A stretch of DNA of 12,851 nucleotides from Holosporales bacterium (GCA_031262205.1 JAISID010000069.1:1-12851), one strand, 5' to 3'; shown: positions 6,869 through 12,851, counted from the stretch's first letter. The notes: generated by a model not told the origin, from the sequence alone. Translations and numbers: made by a program.

Positions 6869-7606
6869 TCAATTCGCATTGCGGGCGCTATGACTAAACA
6901 TATGCCCGGTATATTGTTTCTTTACATTGTCGTCGTTTATGATTTCATTGGGAGTTCCGCTTATTAAAACTTTGCCGTTTGTTATTACGTAGCCTCTGTC
7001 AATTGCCGTTAAAGTTTCCCTAATATTGTGATCCGTTATAATAATTCCAATGTCGGATTCTTTTAACATTTTTATTATCTGAATTATGTCGTTGATTGAA
7101 ATTGGATCGATTCCAGAAAACGGTTCGTCCAGCATAAAAAATGCAGGAGACGTCGCCAATGCTCTTGCTATCTCAACTTTGCGTCTTTCCCCTCCCGACA
7201 GAATCGATACTTTAGCTTTTCTTAAATGAGCGATCGAGAAAATTTCCAATAGCTCGTCCAATTTAGTTTCTATTTCCTTTTTTGAAGAATACGTTATTTG
7301 AAGCACGGCTTTGATATTATCTTCAACCGTCAGTCCTCTAAAAACAGACGAGTCCTGAGGCAGGTATACTAACCCCGCTCTGGCTCTTTGGTGAATTTTA
7401 AGATTAGTTATATTTTCCCCAGATAAAAGTATTCTCCCCGACGTTGCGGATAGGATGCCGATTAAAATAGAAAACAAAGTCGTCTTCCCAGCGCCGTTAG
7501 GCCCCAAGATTCCAACGATTTCTCCCGTATTAAACAGCAAGTTAATTCCCTTTAAAATAACTTTGTGTTTATATGATTTTGACAAATTTTTTACTTCAAA
7601 TATCAT
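6869..7606 (-). CDS. lptB: Lipopolysaccharide export ABC transporter ATP-binding protein LptB
   Basis: Cytoplasmic ATPase of the LptB2FG(C) complex that extracts lipopolysaccharide from the inner membrane and drives it through the periplasmic Lpt bridge. 245 residues, the usual size. Walker A is GPNGAGKTT (35-43), the Q-loop is in YLPQDSSVFRGLTVEDNI (81-98), the signature is LSGGE (136-140), Walker B ends in MLDEP (158-162) and the switch His is H193 (TDHN). YLPQ..SVFR.L and DEPFSGIDPISINDI are characteristic of LptB rather than other ABC ATPases. The ATG overlaps the lptA stop codon by four bases (ATGA), so translation is coupled. Confidence 0.96.
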   Translation of the reverse strand: MIFEVKNLSKSYKHKVILKGINLLFNTGEIVGILGPNGAGKTTLFSILIGILSATSGRILLSGENITNLKIHQRARAGLVYLPQDSSVFRGLTVEDNIKAVLQITYSSKKEIETKLDELLEIFSIAHLRKAKVSILSGGERRKVEIARALATSPAFFMLDEPFSGIDPISINDIIQIIKMLKESDIGIIITDHNIRETLTAIDRGYVITNGKVLISGTPNEIINDDNVKKQYTGHMFSHSARNAN

Positions 7607-8067
7607 TTCTTCGTTTTTCTATTAAACTCATCCTCTTTATCTTTGCTTAAAATTACTTTGACTTTATTTTTGGCGGTTACGTCCATTTTTTTCGTCTCTA
7701 TATCATACCTTGCCTTATCTGCGTAAACAACGCCGATCTCGTTATTTTTCAAAGTCACGTTTTGATAAAACGTTACAAACTTTTTATCGCTTTCGCAAGA
7801 ATCTGCCGTTATTATCGTTCCATCCTCGTTGAACGATACATTGCCCCTTGCGGTTATCTTTTCTGGGAGTTTCTCCTTTTCGTCCTTATAAACGACAATC
7901 AAATCAGCCTTAAAGACCTTCCCTTTATATTTGGCGACTGCATTGCCAATTAAAGTGTATACGTTTGTTTGAGAGTCGATCGTAATCTCGTCGGCAGTCG
8001 CCTCCATTGCGTAAGATATCTGCTGACAAAGAAGCGCTAATAACAATAACCTCCGACAAAGTTTCAT
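7603..8067 (-). CDS. lptA: Lipopolysaccharide transport periplasmic protein LptA (OstA-like)
   Basis: 154 residues. Residues 1-20 are a signal peptide (basic MKLCRR, a leucine-rich core, ISYA before the cut). Residues 24-140 show the repeating beta-strand pattern of the OstA/LptA jellyroll: ADEITIDSQTNVYTLIGNA (25-43), followed by KADLIVVY (53-60), ITARGNVSF (71-79) and YADKARYDIETKKMDV (115-130). LptA forms the periplasmic filament that carries LPS to the outer membrane. The neighbour downstream, lptB, confirms the role. The tail after residue 140 is short, charged and Lys-rich. LptC shares this fold, but the soluble, cleavable signal and the direct coupling to lptB favour LptA. No lptC lies upstream, where it is often found. 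Confidence 0.88.
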   Translation of the reverse strand: MKLCRRLLLLALLCQQISYAMEATADEITIDSQTNVYTLIGNAVAKYKGKVFKADLIVVYKDEKEKLPEKITARGNVSFNEDGTIITADSCESDKKFVTFYQNVTLKNNEIGVVYADKARYDIETKKMDVTAKNKVKVILSKDKEDEFNRKTKK

Positions 8068-8123
8068 CGTATCTCATACCGAAAATATTAAAACCCCATT
8101 AGGAATCAACCGTTTCCAATAAG

Positions 8124-8152
8124 ATTATACTATTTTCCCTACTCTTAGTCTA
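8124..8152 (-). promoter_or_regulatory. Promoter of lptA-lptB
   Basis: Minus strand: -35 TAGACT (8147-8152), a 17-base spacer, and a perfect -10 TATAAT (8124-8129). It predicts a start near 8117 and a leader of about 50 bases. The -35 matches TTGACA at four of six positions. Confidence 0.6.
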
Positions 8153-8295
8153 GGCCGTCTTGGAAGACTAGTTCTCGCATCCTCGGCGGACAAACTGGAT
8201 AAGCGAAATAAACCGTAACGTAAATTATCCGTTTTAATGACAAATTATTAGTGGAAATAAATGGAATATTCCACAACGCATAGTAAAACAGACTG

Positions 8296-8530
8296 ACGAG
8301 GGGATATGTCGGACGGCAATGGAGTAAACTGATAGCTAGCATTGCAAAGCGAACGAACCGAGGGGATATCTAAGGCACTTACGTATACGGAGGAAATTCC
8401 TCCTTGGGAAAAGTAGTCCTCAAAAGCCCCCTGAAATATCAGACAAACCGAGGGCGACATCTGAAAGACTTACGTATTAGCGTAGGAGGTTTCTTCTGGG
8501 GAAAGCGGTTCCCAAAACCAGGGATTCCTT
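8296..8530. repeat. Diverged direct repeats sharing an ACCGAGGG...ACTTACGTAT core
   Basis: Three related units begin at about 8296, 8356 and 8446. Units 2 and 3 are 90 bases apart and share AACCGAGGG, GA(T/C)ATCT, ACTTACGTAT, GGAGG and GGGAAA segments over about 85 bases. Unit 1 shares only its first ~15 bases (ACGAGGGGATAT). Unit 2 includes a perfect hairpin GGAGGAA-A-TTCCTCC (8389-8403). Units 2 and 3 also differ in a codon-like pattern on the minus strand (see findings), which suggests remnants of a repeated coding sequence or a conserved short peptide-coding repeat. Confidence 0.55.
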
Positions 8531-8680
8531 TGGAAAACCAGACCAAAAATGAGGAGAAAAACCAGTCTCAAAATGGAAAGAACCGCTCAAAGATTTGATG
8601 AAAAACCTAGCGAAAATTGGGGAAACTTTGATAAGAAATTTAGTGAAAAATAAATTTCAAAAATTAACGAAAAATCAACG
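8514..8680. repeat. Degenerate A-rich repeat with a ~20-24-base period
   Basis: AAAACCAG occurs exactly at 8514, 8534 and 8558, and looser AAA(A)CC/AAA-starting units continue to about 8680. Purine-rich on the plus strand. It grades into one arm of the MITE-like copy 2. This could be simple low-complexity sequence. Confidence 0.4.
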
Positions 8681-8840
8681 AATTTGTATTATAATAACCA
8701 TCCCAAACCGCCTCCCTCCTCGGGGCTTGCTTCCCTTAACTACTTAACCTATGCAAGCATAGCTTTATGCATATCATAAAAAGGTTAATAGAACGTTAAG
8801 ATTTGCCAAATAAATTCCTTGCTTTTTTAGAAAGAAAAAG
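8640..8840 (-). mobile_element. MITE-like element copy 2 (inverted relative to copy 1)
   Basis: The minus strand of this stretch matches copy 1 at 2546-2690. The arm at about 8785-8837, the central bulged hairpin (ATGCAAGCATAGCTTTATGC, about 8752-8771 on plus) and the GC-rich GCCTCCCTCCTCGG segment are all recognisable. The far arm (about 8643-8680) is much more diverged from its partner than in copy 1. No open frame or transposase is present. Confidence 0.6.
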
Positions 8841-9020
8841 ACGCTCCCTTCTGACTAGACAGCGTTAGATTATGATTTCCAATAAATATTCAGAAAGAAT
8901 AATAAGATAATGGTTTTTCAGTTGTAATACTTCAATTATCATATCATAATTATACATACTCTCTGTTTTATATACTTTATATTATTTAAAAGACCGCTTT
9001 TAATGGCATATTTCTAAAAA

Positions 9021-9036
9021 TGTTTCACGTGAAACA
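9021..9036. other. parS: parS site 3 (ParB binding site)
   Basis: Perfect TGTTTCACGTGAAACA core, within a 24-bp palindrome (9017-9040). About 6.6 kb from parS2 and 8.2 kb from parS1. Confidence 0.93.
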
Positions 9037-9293
9037 TTTTCAAATTTTGAGAGTTGTTCGTTGATGATTAGCAACAATAATAAAGTACAATTTTGGTAAT
9101 AATTTACAGAGGCCTCGCACTTTATTACTTTAAATATATTTGAAGTTTATTATAAATTTTAGCTATATATTGCCAGACGATTTCCAATTTAACACAACCC
9201 TAGCTTATCAGCTCGCTCTCGCTTCCCTTTAAAATTTAGAATACCGATGTTAACGACAAGAAACCGGACTATAAGACTGGAAGCCCTCCCCGC

Positions 9294-9440
9294 TAATATT
9301 TATCTTTTGGAACGAGGATATCTCGACCGATTTATAAAGCGACTTGTCAAGGGCAATAGAGCCGAGCAAAGCGAAGCGTCCCTTGACGCAACCACGCATA
9401 AATCGGTATAATCAAGTATCCCCAAAAGATAAATGTTATA
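9294..9440. repeat. Nested-hairpin repeat, copy B
   Basis: Same orientation and layered fold as copy A. Outer arms 9294-9310 and 9422-9438 pair with one G-T; 9327-9335 pairs with 9398-9406; GCG (9339-9341) with CGC (9395-9397); 9346-9353 with 9380-9387. The apical GAGCCGAGCAAAGCG is identical to copy A. The segments between stems differ in sequence and length. A promoter-like pair (TTGACG, 18-base spacer, TATAAT) lies in its right half. Confidence 0.85.
9384..9413 (+). promoter_or_regulatory. Promoter-like sequence inside nested-hairpin copy B
   Basis: Reading rightward, TTGACG (9384-9388 plus flank) is followed after 18 bases by a perfect TATAAT. Copy A keeps TTGACA and TATAAT but with 22 bases between them, which should not work as a promoter. 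No rightward gene follows copy B; tssG is transcribed toward it, so any transcript would be antisense to tssG or non-coding. Confidence 0.35.
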
Positions 9441-9462
9441 GAAAGAAACTACCTTTTAATTA

Positions 9463-9485
9463 GTTATAAATCTAATTTTTATAAC
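9463..9485. repeat. Perfect 8-bp inverted repeat after tssG
   Basis: GTTATAAA (9463-9470) and TTTATAAC (9478-9485) around a 7-base loop, about 26 bases beyond the tssG stop. It is all A/T apart from the end pair and has no T tail in the tssG direction, so it is a poor terminator candidate. Confidence 0.4.
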
Positions 9486-9510
9486 GTTAAGTATGTTTTC
9501 CAAGCCGTTA

Positions 9511-10554
9511 TTAATTTACGGTTTCACAAAAACGAGCCGTGTTAGAACCGTGAACGCCAAGAATAAACGCGTCTTTGCCTAGTCTGTCGACTCCGTTTAA
9601 AAAAGAGCCTTTCGCCAAACATTTATCTAGGTAAAAATACATCGTTACGTTAATCCCCTGCGGAACATACATTTTTACAATCTCTTTCATCTTTTGGAGC
9701 GGAGAGACTTCCTGATCCTTTGTAGTCTGCCTTGGAAGAAACCTAATGTAATTTTCAAAATCTAAGGGACCGATAATAACCTTAATTCCGCTGGCGGCAT
9801 CCCAAACTTTGTTTCCCAAAACGCAGCTTTCCCCTAGAGAGTTATACCGATCTTTTCTACGCCCTATAGCGGTTTGTTGAGATTCGTCAGCCTGAATGAA
9901 TCCGCCGGTAAACTGTTTTATTTTAATAGGAACATTAAAGAAGCTCGAAAGGATAACTCTTAATCCTTCGCTTGATCTGGTTTGTCTCCAAAAGATATTT
10001 TGACAAGAAATTTTAAATTGTTCTGGAATTAACGAGCTGGACGCATTTTTGTAAGATTCTTTAAATCCGAATCCCGAGAGACTAAATATAATTTTCCCCA
10101 CTACCGACCTCTCAATTGGGACGGATAAAGACTGAAGATTATGTCTCTTCATATACGAATAGCGAAGAGACAACATCCTATTGTTGAAGATATTAAAAAA
10201 GTCTACGACGGCTTTTTTCGATTCTCTGTTGAATATCGCGAATTCTTCGACGTAACAATCGGGAAGAAGCCCTTCTATTCCAGCTATTCCTTGTATGTTT
10301 GTAAATACTTCTACCGCTTTGTCGCTTAATCCTTCCACAACTGAAATATCGTTAAATTTCGAGCTGAAATTTATGTTCGATTTTATTTCAATAGATTTCC
10401 AATCGCATGAGGAAACGGCGACGTCGATTGCTTTAACAAACGAAAATTTTTCAGCGGAAAAAATAAGCGTTTCGTATAGAGTCTTCTTCTTAACGTTCGA
10501 TGAAACAGAAGGCTTTTGCAGTACGCTCCTTTTCTTTCGAAAGAAATCAAACAC
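9511..10554 (-). CDS. tssG: Type VI secretion system baseplate protein TssG
   Basis: TssG (ImpH/VasB) forms part of the cytoplasmic baseplate wedge of the contractile secretion machine, together with TssF, TssE and TssK. Numbering from the GTG at 10554 gives 347 residues, near the usual 330-350. Family marks in order: LYETLIFSAEKFSFVKAID (about 26-44), GLLPDCYVEEF (95-105), FFNIFNNRMLSLRYSYMK (119-136), the RSSEGLRVILSSFFNVPI block (193-210), LG..VWD with IIGPLDFENYIRFLP (about 246-274), and a C-terminal RLGK (324-327). The frame stays open upstream to a TTG at 10605, but that start lies inside the tRNA gene; GTG 10554 is the first candidate after the tRNA. It has no Shine-Dalgarno. tssF and other T6SS genes are not adjacent, so this is an isolated member. 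Confidence 0.85.
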   Translation of the reverse strand: MFDFFRKKRSVLQKPSVSSNVKKKTLYETLIFSAEKFSFVKAIDVAVSSCDWKSIEIKSNINFSSKFNDISVVEGLSDKAVEVFTNIQGIAGIEGLLPDCYVEEFAIFNRESKKAVVDFFNIFNNRMLSLRYSYMKRHNLQSLSVPIERSVVGKIIFSLSGFGFKESYKNASSSLIPEQFKISCQNIFWRQTRSSEGLRVILSSFFNVPIKIKQFTGGFIQADESQQTAIGRRKDRYNSLGESCVLGNKVWDAASGIKVIIGPLDFENYIRFLPRQTTKDQEVSPLQKMKEIVKMYVPQGINVTMYFYLDKCLAKGSFLNGVDRLGKDAFILGVHGSNTARFCETVN

Positions 10555-10578
10555 GGGAATTTTTAATAAATAACAAAT

Positions 10579-10655
10579 TGGTTGCGGGGGTTGGATTTGA
10601 ACCAACGGCCTTCAGGTTATGAGCCTGACGAGCTACCAAGCTGCTCTACCCCGCT
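10579..10655 (-). tRNA. Initiator tRNA-Met (anticodon CAT)
   Basis: 77 bases including an encoded CCA (10579-10581), with a full cloverleaf. Acceptor GCGGGG pairs with CCCCGC, D stem GAGC/GCTC, anticodon stem TCAGG/CCTGA around CTCATAA, variable loop AGGCC, T stem GTTGG/CCAAC around TTCAAAT. Initiator marks are the unpaired first position (A1 opposite A72) and the A11-T24 pair in the D stem. Two of the three usual G-C pairs of the anticodon stem are present; the first is A-T. It charges with Met and is formylated to start translation. A consensus promoter lies just upstream and tssG starts 24 bases downstream on the same strand. Confidence 0.93.
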
Positions 10656-10672
10656 TCAAGAAGAATATTTCT

Positions 10673-10702
10673 AATATATAAACAATTTATAGGGATTGTC
10701 AA
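10673..10702 (-). promoter_or_regulatory. Promoter of tRNA-fMet (and tssG)
   Basis: Minus strand: perfect -35 TTGACA (10697-10702), an 18-base spacer, -10 TATATT (10673-10678), then 17 bases to the tRNA 5' end. This leaves a leader of about ten bases to be removed by RNase P. It is the best promoter in the window, as expected for a tRNA. The next gene upstream ends only 16 bases before the -35. Confidence 0.75.
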
Positions 10703-10718
10703 GAAAATTACCTAATTC

Positions 10719-11210
10719 TTAGTCCCGCTTTCTTCTACGGTTAAACGCTACTAAGAAGGCAATACCTGAAAACACAACGATAAAAGCAAAGGAAATTAGC
10801 AATATTACGTCGTTGTCAAAGTTAACGTTTGGCGCGAAAGAAGCAGTTTCCCGTTGACGACGGGACGCGTTCAGGCTCAGGCAAAGCAATATCGAGGTTA
10901 TGATAAACGCAATTATCGCGAGAATCACATTCTTTTTAGGCCAGCGCTTAGTTAAACCTCTTTCCATTCTAGTCGTTAACAGAAGCAACGAACTCATAGA
11001 CGCGTAAAGTATAGAGACTGCAATTCCAATAATCGCGTCGAATATCAATGCTGCGACGTTCGCCAAAAGGAAACTCGCCGTTAAGAAGTTAACAACCGAA
11101 TTTCTAGAATCTTTTGATATGATAGAAAGCAGCGTAAAAAGAAGCAGTCCTATTGCAAAAATAACAAATACTACTTCTTCTAAAGTAATCCCGATAAACC
11201 AGTTCCTCAA
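10719..11210 (-). CDS. Small five-helix membrane protein, possibly a divergent NuoJ
   Basis: 163 residues with five predicted membrane segments at roughly 10-31, 41-61, 62-80, 94-114 and 133-156, plus a basic C-terminus (RRRKRD). The order, size and the central segment (a Ser/Asn-rich turn, a helix ending AALIFDA, then GIAVSILYASMSSLLLL) resemble subunit J of NADH-quinone oxidoreductase. In NuoJ, however, that segment normally reads like EFLA...VYVGAV, so the match is weak and it lacks the usual Gly-Ala-Val. It starts with TTG at 11210, with AAAGG about ten bases upstream; no earlier or better start exists. No other nuo gene is adjacent. An unrelated small membrane protein is equally possible. 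Confidence 0.55.
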   Translation of the reverse strand: MRNWFIGITLEEVVFVIFAIGLLLFTLLSIISKDSRNSVVNFLTASFLLANVAALIFDAIIGIAVSILYASMSSLLLLTTRMERGLTKRWPKKNVILAIIAFIITSILLCLSLNASRRQRETASFAPNVNFDNDVILLISFAFIVVFSGIAFLVAFNRRRKRD

Positions 11211-11382
11211 ATTTTTAAACCCTTTTAAAATACAGACGTTAAGACGATATTTTATACTAATGCCAAATCTAACTTATATCTAGGCGATTAAATGATATAT
11301 CTTAAGGCTTGATATTATGCTAATCTAAAATTAATAAAAGAATTTAGAAAATTATGAGATATCTAGGAAGGTTAAGAATTTA
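11211..11382. other. Divergent spacer between the membrane protein gene and pnp
   Basis: 170 AT-rich bases that should carry both leaders. A possible pnp promoter is TTGATA (11309-11314) with TAATAA 17 bases on, but the -10 is poor. rpsO, the common upstream neighbour of pnp, is not here. Confidence 0.4.
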
Positions 11383-11383
11383 G
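11354..11383 (+). CDS. Nine-codon leader ORF touching the pnp start (speculative)
   Basis: ATG at 11354 opens a nine-residue frame (MRYLGRLRI) whose TAG stop shares its final G with the pnp GTG start (TAGTG). It has no obvious ribosome site of its own, and it could be chance. If translated, its termination would place ribosomes at the pnp start. Confidence 0.2.
   Translation: MRYLGRLRI
11365..11371 (+). promoter_or_regulatory. Shine-Dalgarno of pnp
   Basis: AGGAAGG, eleven bases before the GTG at 11383. It supports that GTG as the start; the family N-terminus also fits. Confidence 0.6.
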
Positions 11384-12851
11384 TGTTTTCAATTACAAGC
11401 GAGACGATCGAATGGGGCGGAAAGAATCTAACAATAGAAACAGGTAAAATTGCAAGACAAGCGGATGGAGCGGTTACTGTAAAATACGGGAACACAACGG
11501 TTTTATGTACTGTCGTATACGCGAGAACTCCGGCCGAAGACGCGAGTTTTTTCCCGCTCACTATAAACTATCAAGAGAAATTTTACTCGGCTGGCAGAAT
11601 CCCAGGCGGATTTTTAAAAAGAGAAGGAAAACCATCCGAGCGGGAAGTTTTGATATCTAGGTTAATCGACAGACCGATTAGACCTCTTTTCCCAGACGGA
11701 TTTTTAAACGAAGTTCAAGTTGTCTGCACGACGCTTAGTTACGATCGAGAATGCCCGCCCGACATCGCCGCTTTAATCGGGGCATCCGCCGCTCTTTCTA
11801 TTTCTGGGGTTCCTTTCTTAGGCCCTATCGCAGGTTGTAAAGTCGGGTATGAAAAGGATAAGGGATTCATTTTAAATCCAACAAAAAACACAGAACTAGA
11901 TTTAACGGTCGCGGGAACTAAAGAGGGTGTTTTAATGGTTGAATCCGAAGCAAACGAATTGTCGGAAGAGACTATGCTCGAGGCGGTTATGTTCGGTTTC
12001 AATTCATTCCAGCCTATATTGGAGATCATTGAAAAACTACAAAAGAAAATCGGCAAACCGGTAATAGAAACAGTTCCGTTTGAAAAACAATACGGCGACT
12101 TGTTAAAGAAAATTGAAAACGTCGCTAAAGATAAAATTAAAAAAGCTCTTACCATCATAGATAAATTAGACAGACGCAACGCATTAGACGAAGCTAAAGA
12201 AGAGGTTTATGAAAAGTTTGCGGAGGAACAGGATAAAGTAATTCTTGAATCCTTGTTTGAAAATCTGTTGTCAAACATTATGCGTAAAACCCTCCTGTCG
12301 ACGAAAAAGAGAATCGACGGCCGAGACCTCGATCAAGTGCGTCCTATAGCCGCAGAGATAGACGTATTGCCAATGGTTCACGGAAGCGCGTTATTCACTC
12401 GCGGAGAGACTCAAGCATTAGTCGTAACAACTTTAGGTTCCGCAATGGACGAGCAAATTATCGACGACATAGAAGGCGAGAGGAAACAACGCTTTATGCT
12501 TCATTACAATTTCCCTCCTTATTCGGTTGGAGAAATTGGTAGAATGGGAGCGCCTGGAAGAAGAGAGATTGGCCACGGCAAACTTGCTTGGAGAGCTTTA
12601 AATTCAGTTATTCCATCGAAAGAGTCTTTCCCATATACTTTAAGAATCGTTTCGGACATAACGGAATCTAACGGTTCTTCGTCAATGGCAACCGTTTGCG
12701 GCTCGTCCCTTTCAATGATGGCGGCCGGCGCGACGATAAAAGCCCAGGTTGCGGGCATTGCCATGGGGCTTATTAAAGAAGATAAAGAATACGTTATTCT
12801 TTCCGATATTATGGGCGACGAGGATCATTTAGGAGATATGGATTTTAAAGT
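11383..12851 (+). CDS. pnp: Polyribonucleotide nucleotidyltransferase (PNPase), N-terminal 489 codons
   Basis: A 3'-5' phosphorolytic RNase that degrades mRNA to nucleoside diphosphates, a trimer and often part of the degradosome. The frame runs unbroken from GTG 11383 to the window end. The first RNase PH domain opens with a WGGK...ETGKIARQADGAV pattern (residues 11-31) and holds FLKREGKPSEREVLISRLIDRPIRPLFP (about 78-105). An alpha-helical domain follows. The second RNase PH domain begins at RIDGRD (310-315) and contains FTRGETQAL, the phosphate-binding SSSMATVCGSS stretch, and GDEDHLGDMDF (478-488) with the catalytic aspartates D479 and D485. The KH and S1 RNA-binding domains would lie beyond the edge. 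The gene diverges from the small membrane protein gene. Confidence 0.97.
   Translation, partial: MFSITSETIEWGGKNLTIETGKIARQADGAVTVKYGNTTVLCTVVYARTPAEDASFFPLTINYQEKFYSAGRIPGGFLKREGKPSEREVLISRLIDRPIRPLFPDGFLNEVQVVCTTLSYDRECPPDIAALIGASAALSISGVPFLGPIAGCKVGYEKDKGFILNPTKNTELDLTVAGTKEGVLMVESEANELSEETMLEAVMFGFNSFQPILEIIEKLQKKIGKPVIETVPFEKQYGDLLKKIENVAKDKIKKALTIIDKLDRRNALDEAKEEVYEKFAEEQDKVILESLFENLLSNIMRKTLLSTKKRIDGRDLDQVRPIAAEIDVLPMVHGSALFTRGETQALVVTTLGSAMDEQIIDDIEGERKQRFMLHYNFPPYSVGEIGRMGAPGRREIGHGKLAWRALNSVIPSKESFPYTLRIVSDITESNGSSSMATVCGSSLSMMAAGATIKAQVAGIAMGLIKEDKEYVILSDIMGDEDHLGDMDFK

Larger units (their letters stand above)
8068..9510. other. Large gene-free region (1.4 kb) rich in repeats
   Basis: No open frame here has a family signature, a ribosome site or conserved composition. 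It contains the lptA promoter, a perfect 12-bp palindrome TGGAATATTCCA near 8261-8272, diverged direct repeats (8296-8530), an A-rich degenerate repeat (8514-8680), MITE-like copy 2 (8640-8840), parS3 (9021-9036) and nested-hairpin copy B (9294-9440). The stretch 8845-9015 is AT-rich DNA in which I see nothing. Confidence 0.7.

Noticed and set aside
8248..8460. 70-codon minus-strand open frame over the direct repeats
   Set aside because: No ribosome site, no recognisable domain, and it runs across non-matching repeat phases. The codon-like pattern between repeats is in a different frame.
8404..8598. 64-codon plus-strand open frame with a Lys/Asn-rich tail
   Set aside because: The sequence is what a degenerate A-rich repeat yields when translated; no start signal or domain.
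561..9440. CRISPR array
   Set aside because: The repeats are two-copy, long and palindromic with kilobase spacing. There is no short direct repeat with regular spacers and no cas gene.

Overview
The window looks like chromosomal DNA of an AT-rich alphaproteobacterium with a relaxed, possibly host-associated genome. The basis is an LptA/LptB envelope pair, perfect ParB-type parS sites, GANTC sites around one of them, an isolated type VI secretion gene (tssG), only about three quarters coding, and long AT-rich spacers full of palindromic repeats. Members of Holosporales or Rickettsiales-like endosymbionts would fit, but the order is an inference and I cannot prove it from this stretch.

Layout from left to right. 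(1) 1-303, minus: the first 101 codons of an exported protein of unknown function that runs off the window. (2) 304-1105: a spacer with a 150-bp nested-hairpin repeat (copy A) and parS1, which sits at the centre of an 87-bp nested palindrome. (3) 1106-2368, plus: hisS. (4) 2369-2936: a spacer with parS2 and a ~213-bp element with terminal inverted repeats (copy 1). (5) 2937-8067, minus: lptA-lptB, then alaS-lipA and an A24 prepilin-peptidase-like gene, all tightly packed. lptA and alaS each have their own promoter. (6) 8068-9510: a 1.4-kb gene-free region with diverged direct repeats, an A-rich degenerate repeat, an inverted copy 2 of the ~213-bp element, parS3 and copy B of the nested-hairpin repeat. 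(7) 9511-10702, minus: a near-consensus promoter, an initiator tRNA-Met gene and tssG 24 bases behind it. (8) 10719-11210, minus: a five-helix membrane protein that may be a divergent NuoJ. (9) 11383-12851, plus: pnp, running off the right end.

Functions. LptA and LptB belong to the lipopolysaccharide transport machine; lptC is not beside them. HisS, AlaS and the initiator tRNA serve translation, LipA makes the lipoyl cofactor, and Pnp degrades RNA. TssG is a baseplate part of a contractile type VI secretion system whose other genes are not in the window.

The most striking content is non-coding. Three perfect parS sites lie within 8.2 kb, which suggests a partition-complex loading zone and probably proximity to the replication origin. 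Two repeat families each occur twice, arranged roughly as a mirror around the minus-strand gene block. One copy of the nested-hairpin family also carries a promoter-like sequence.
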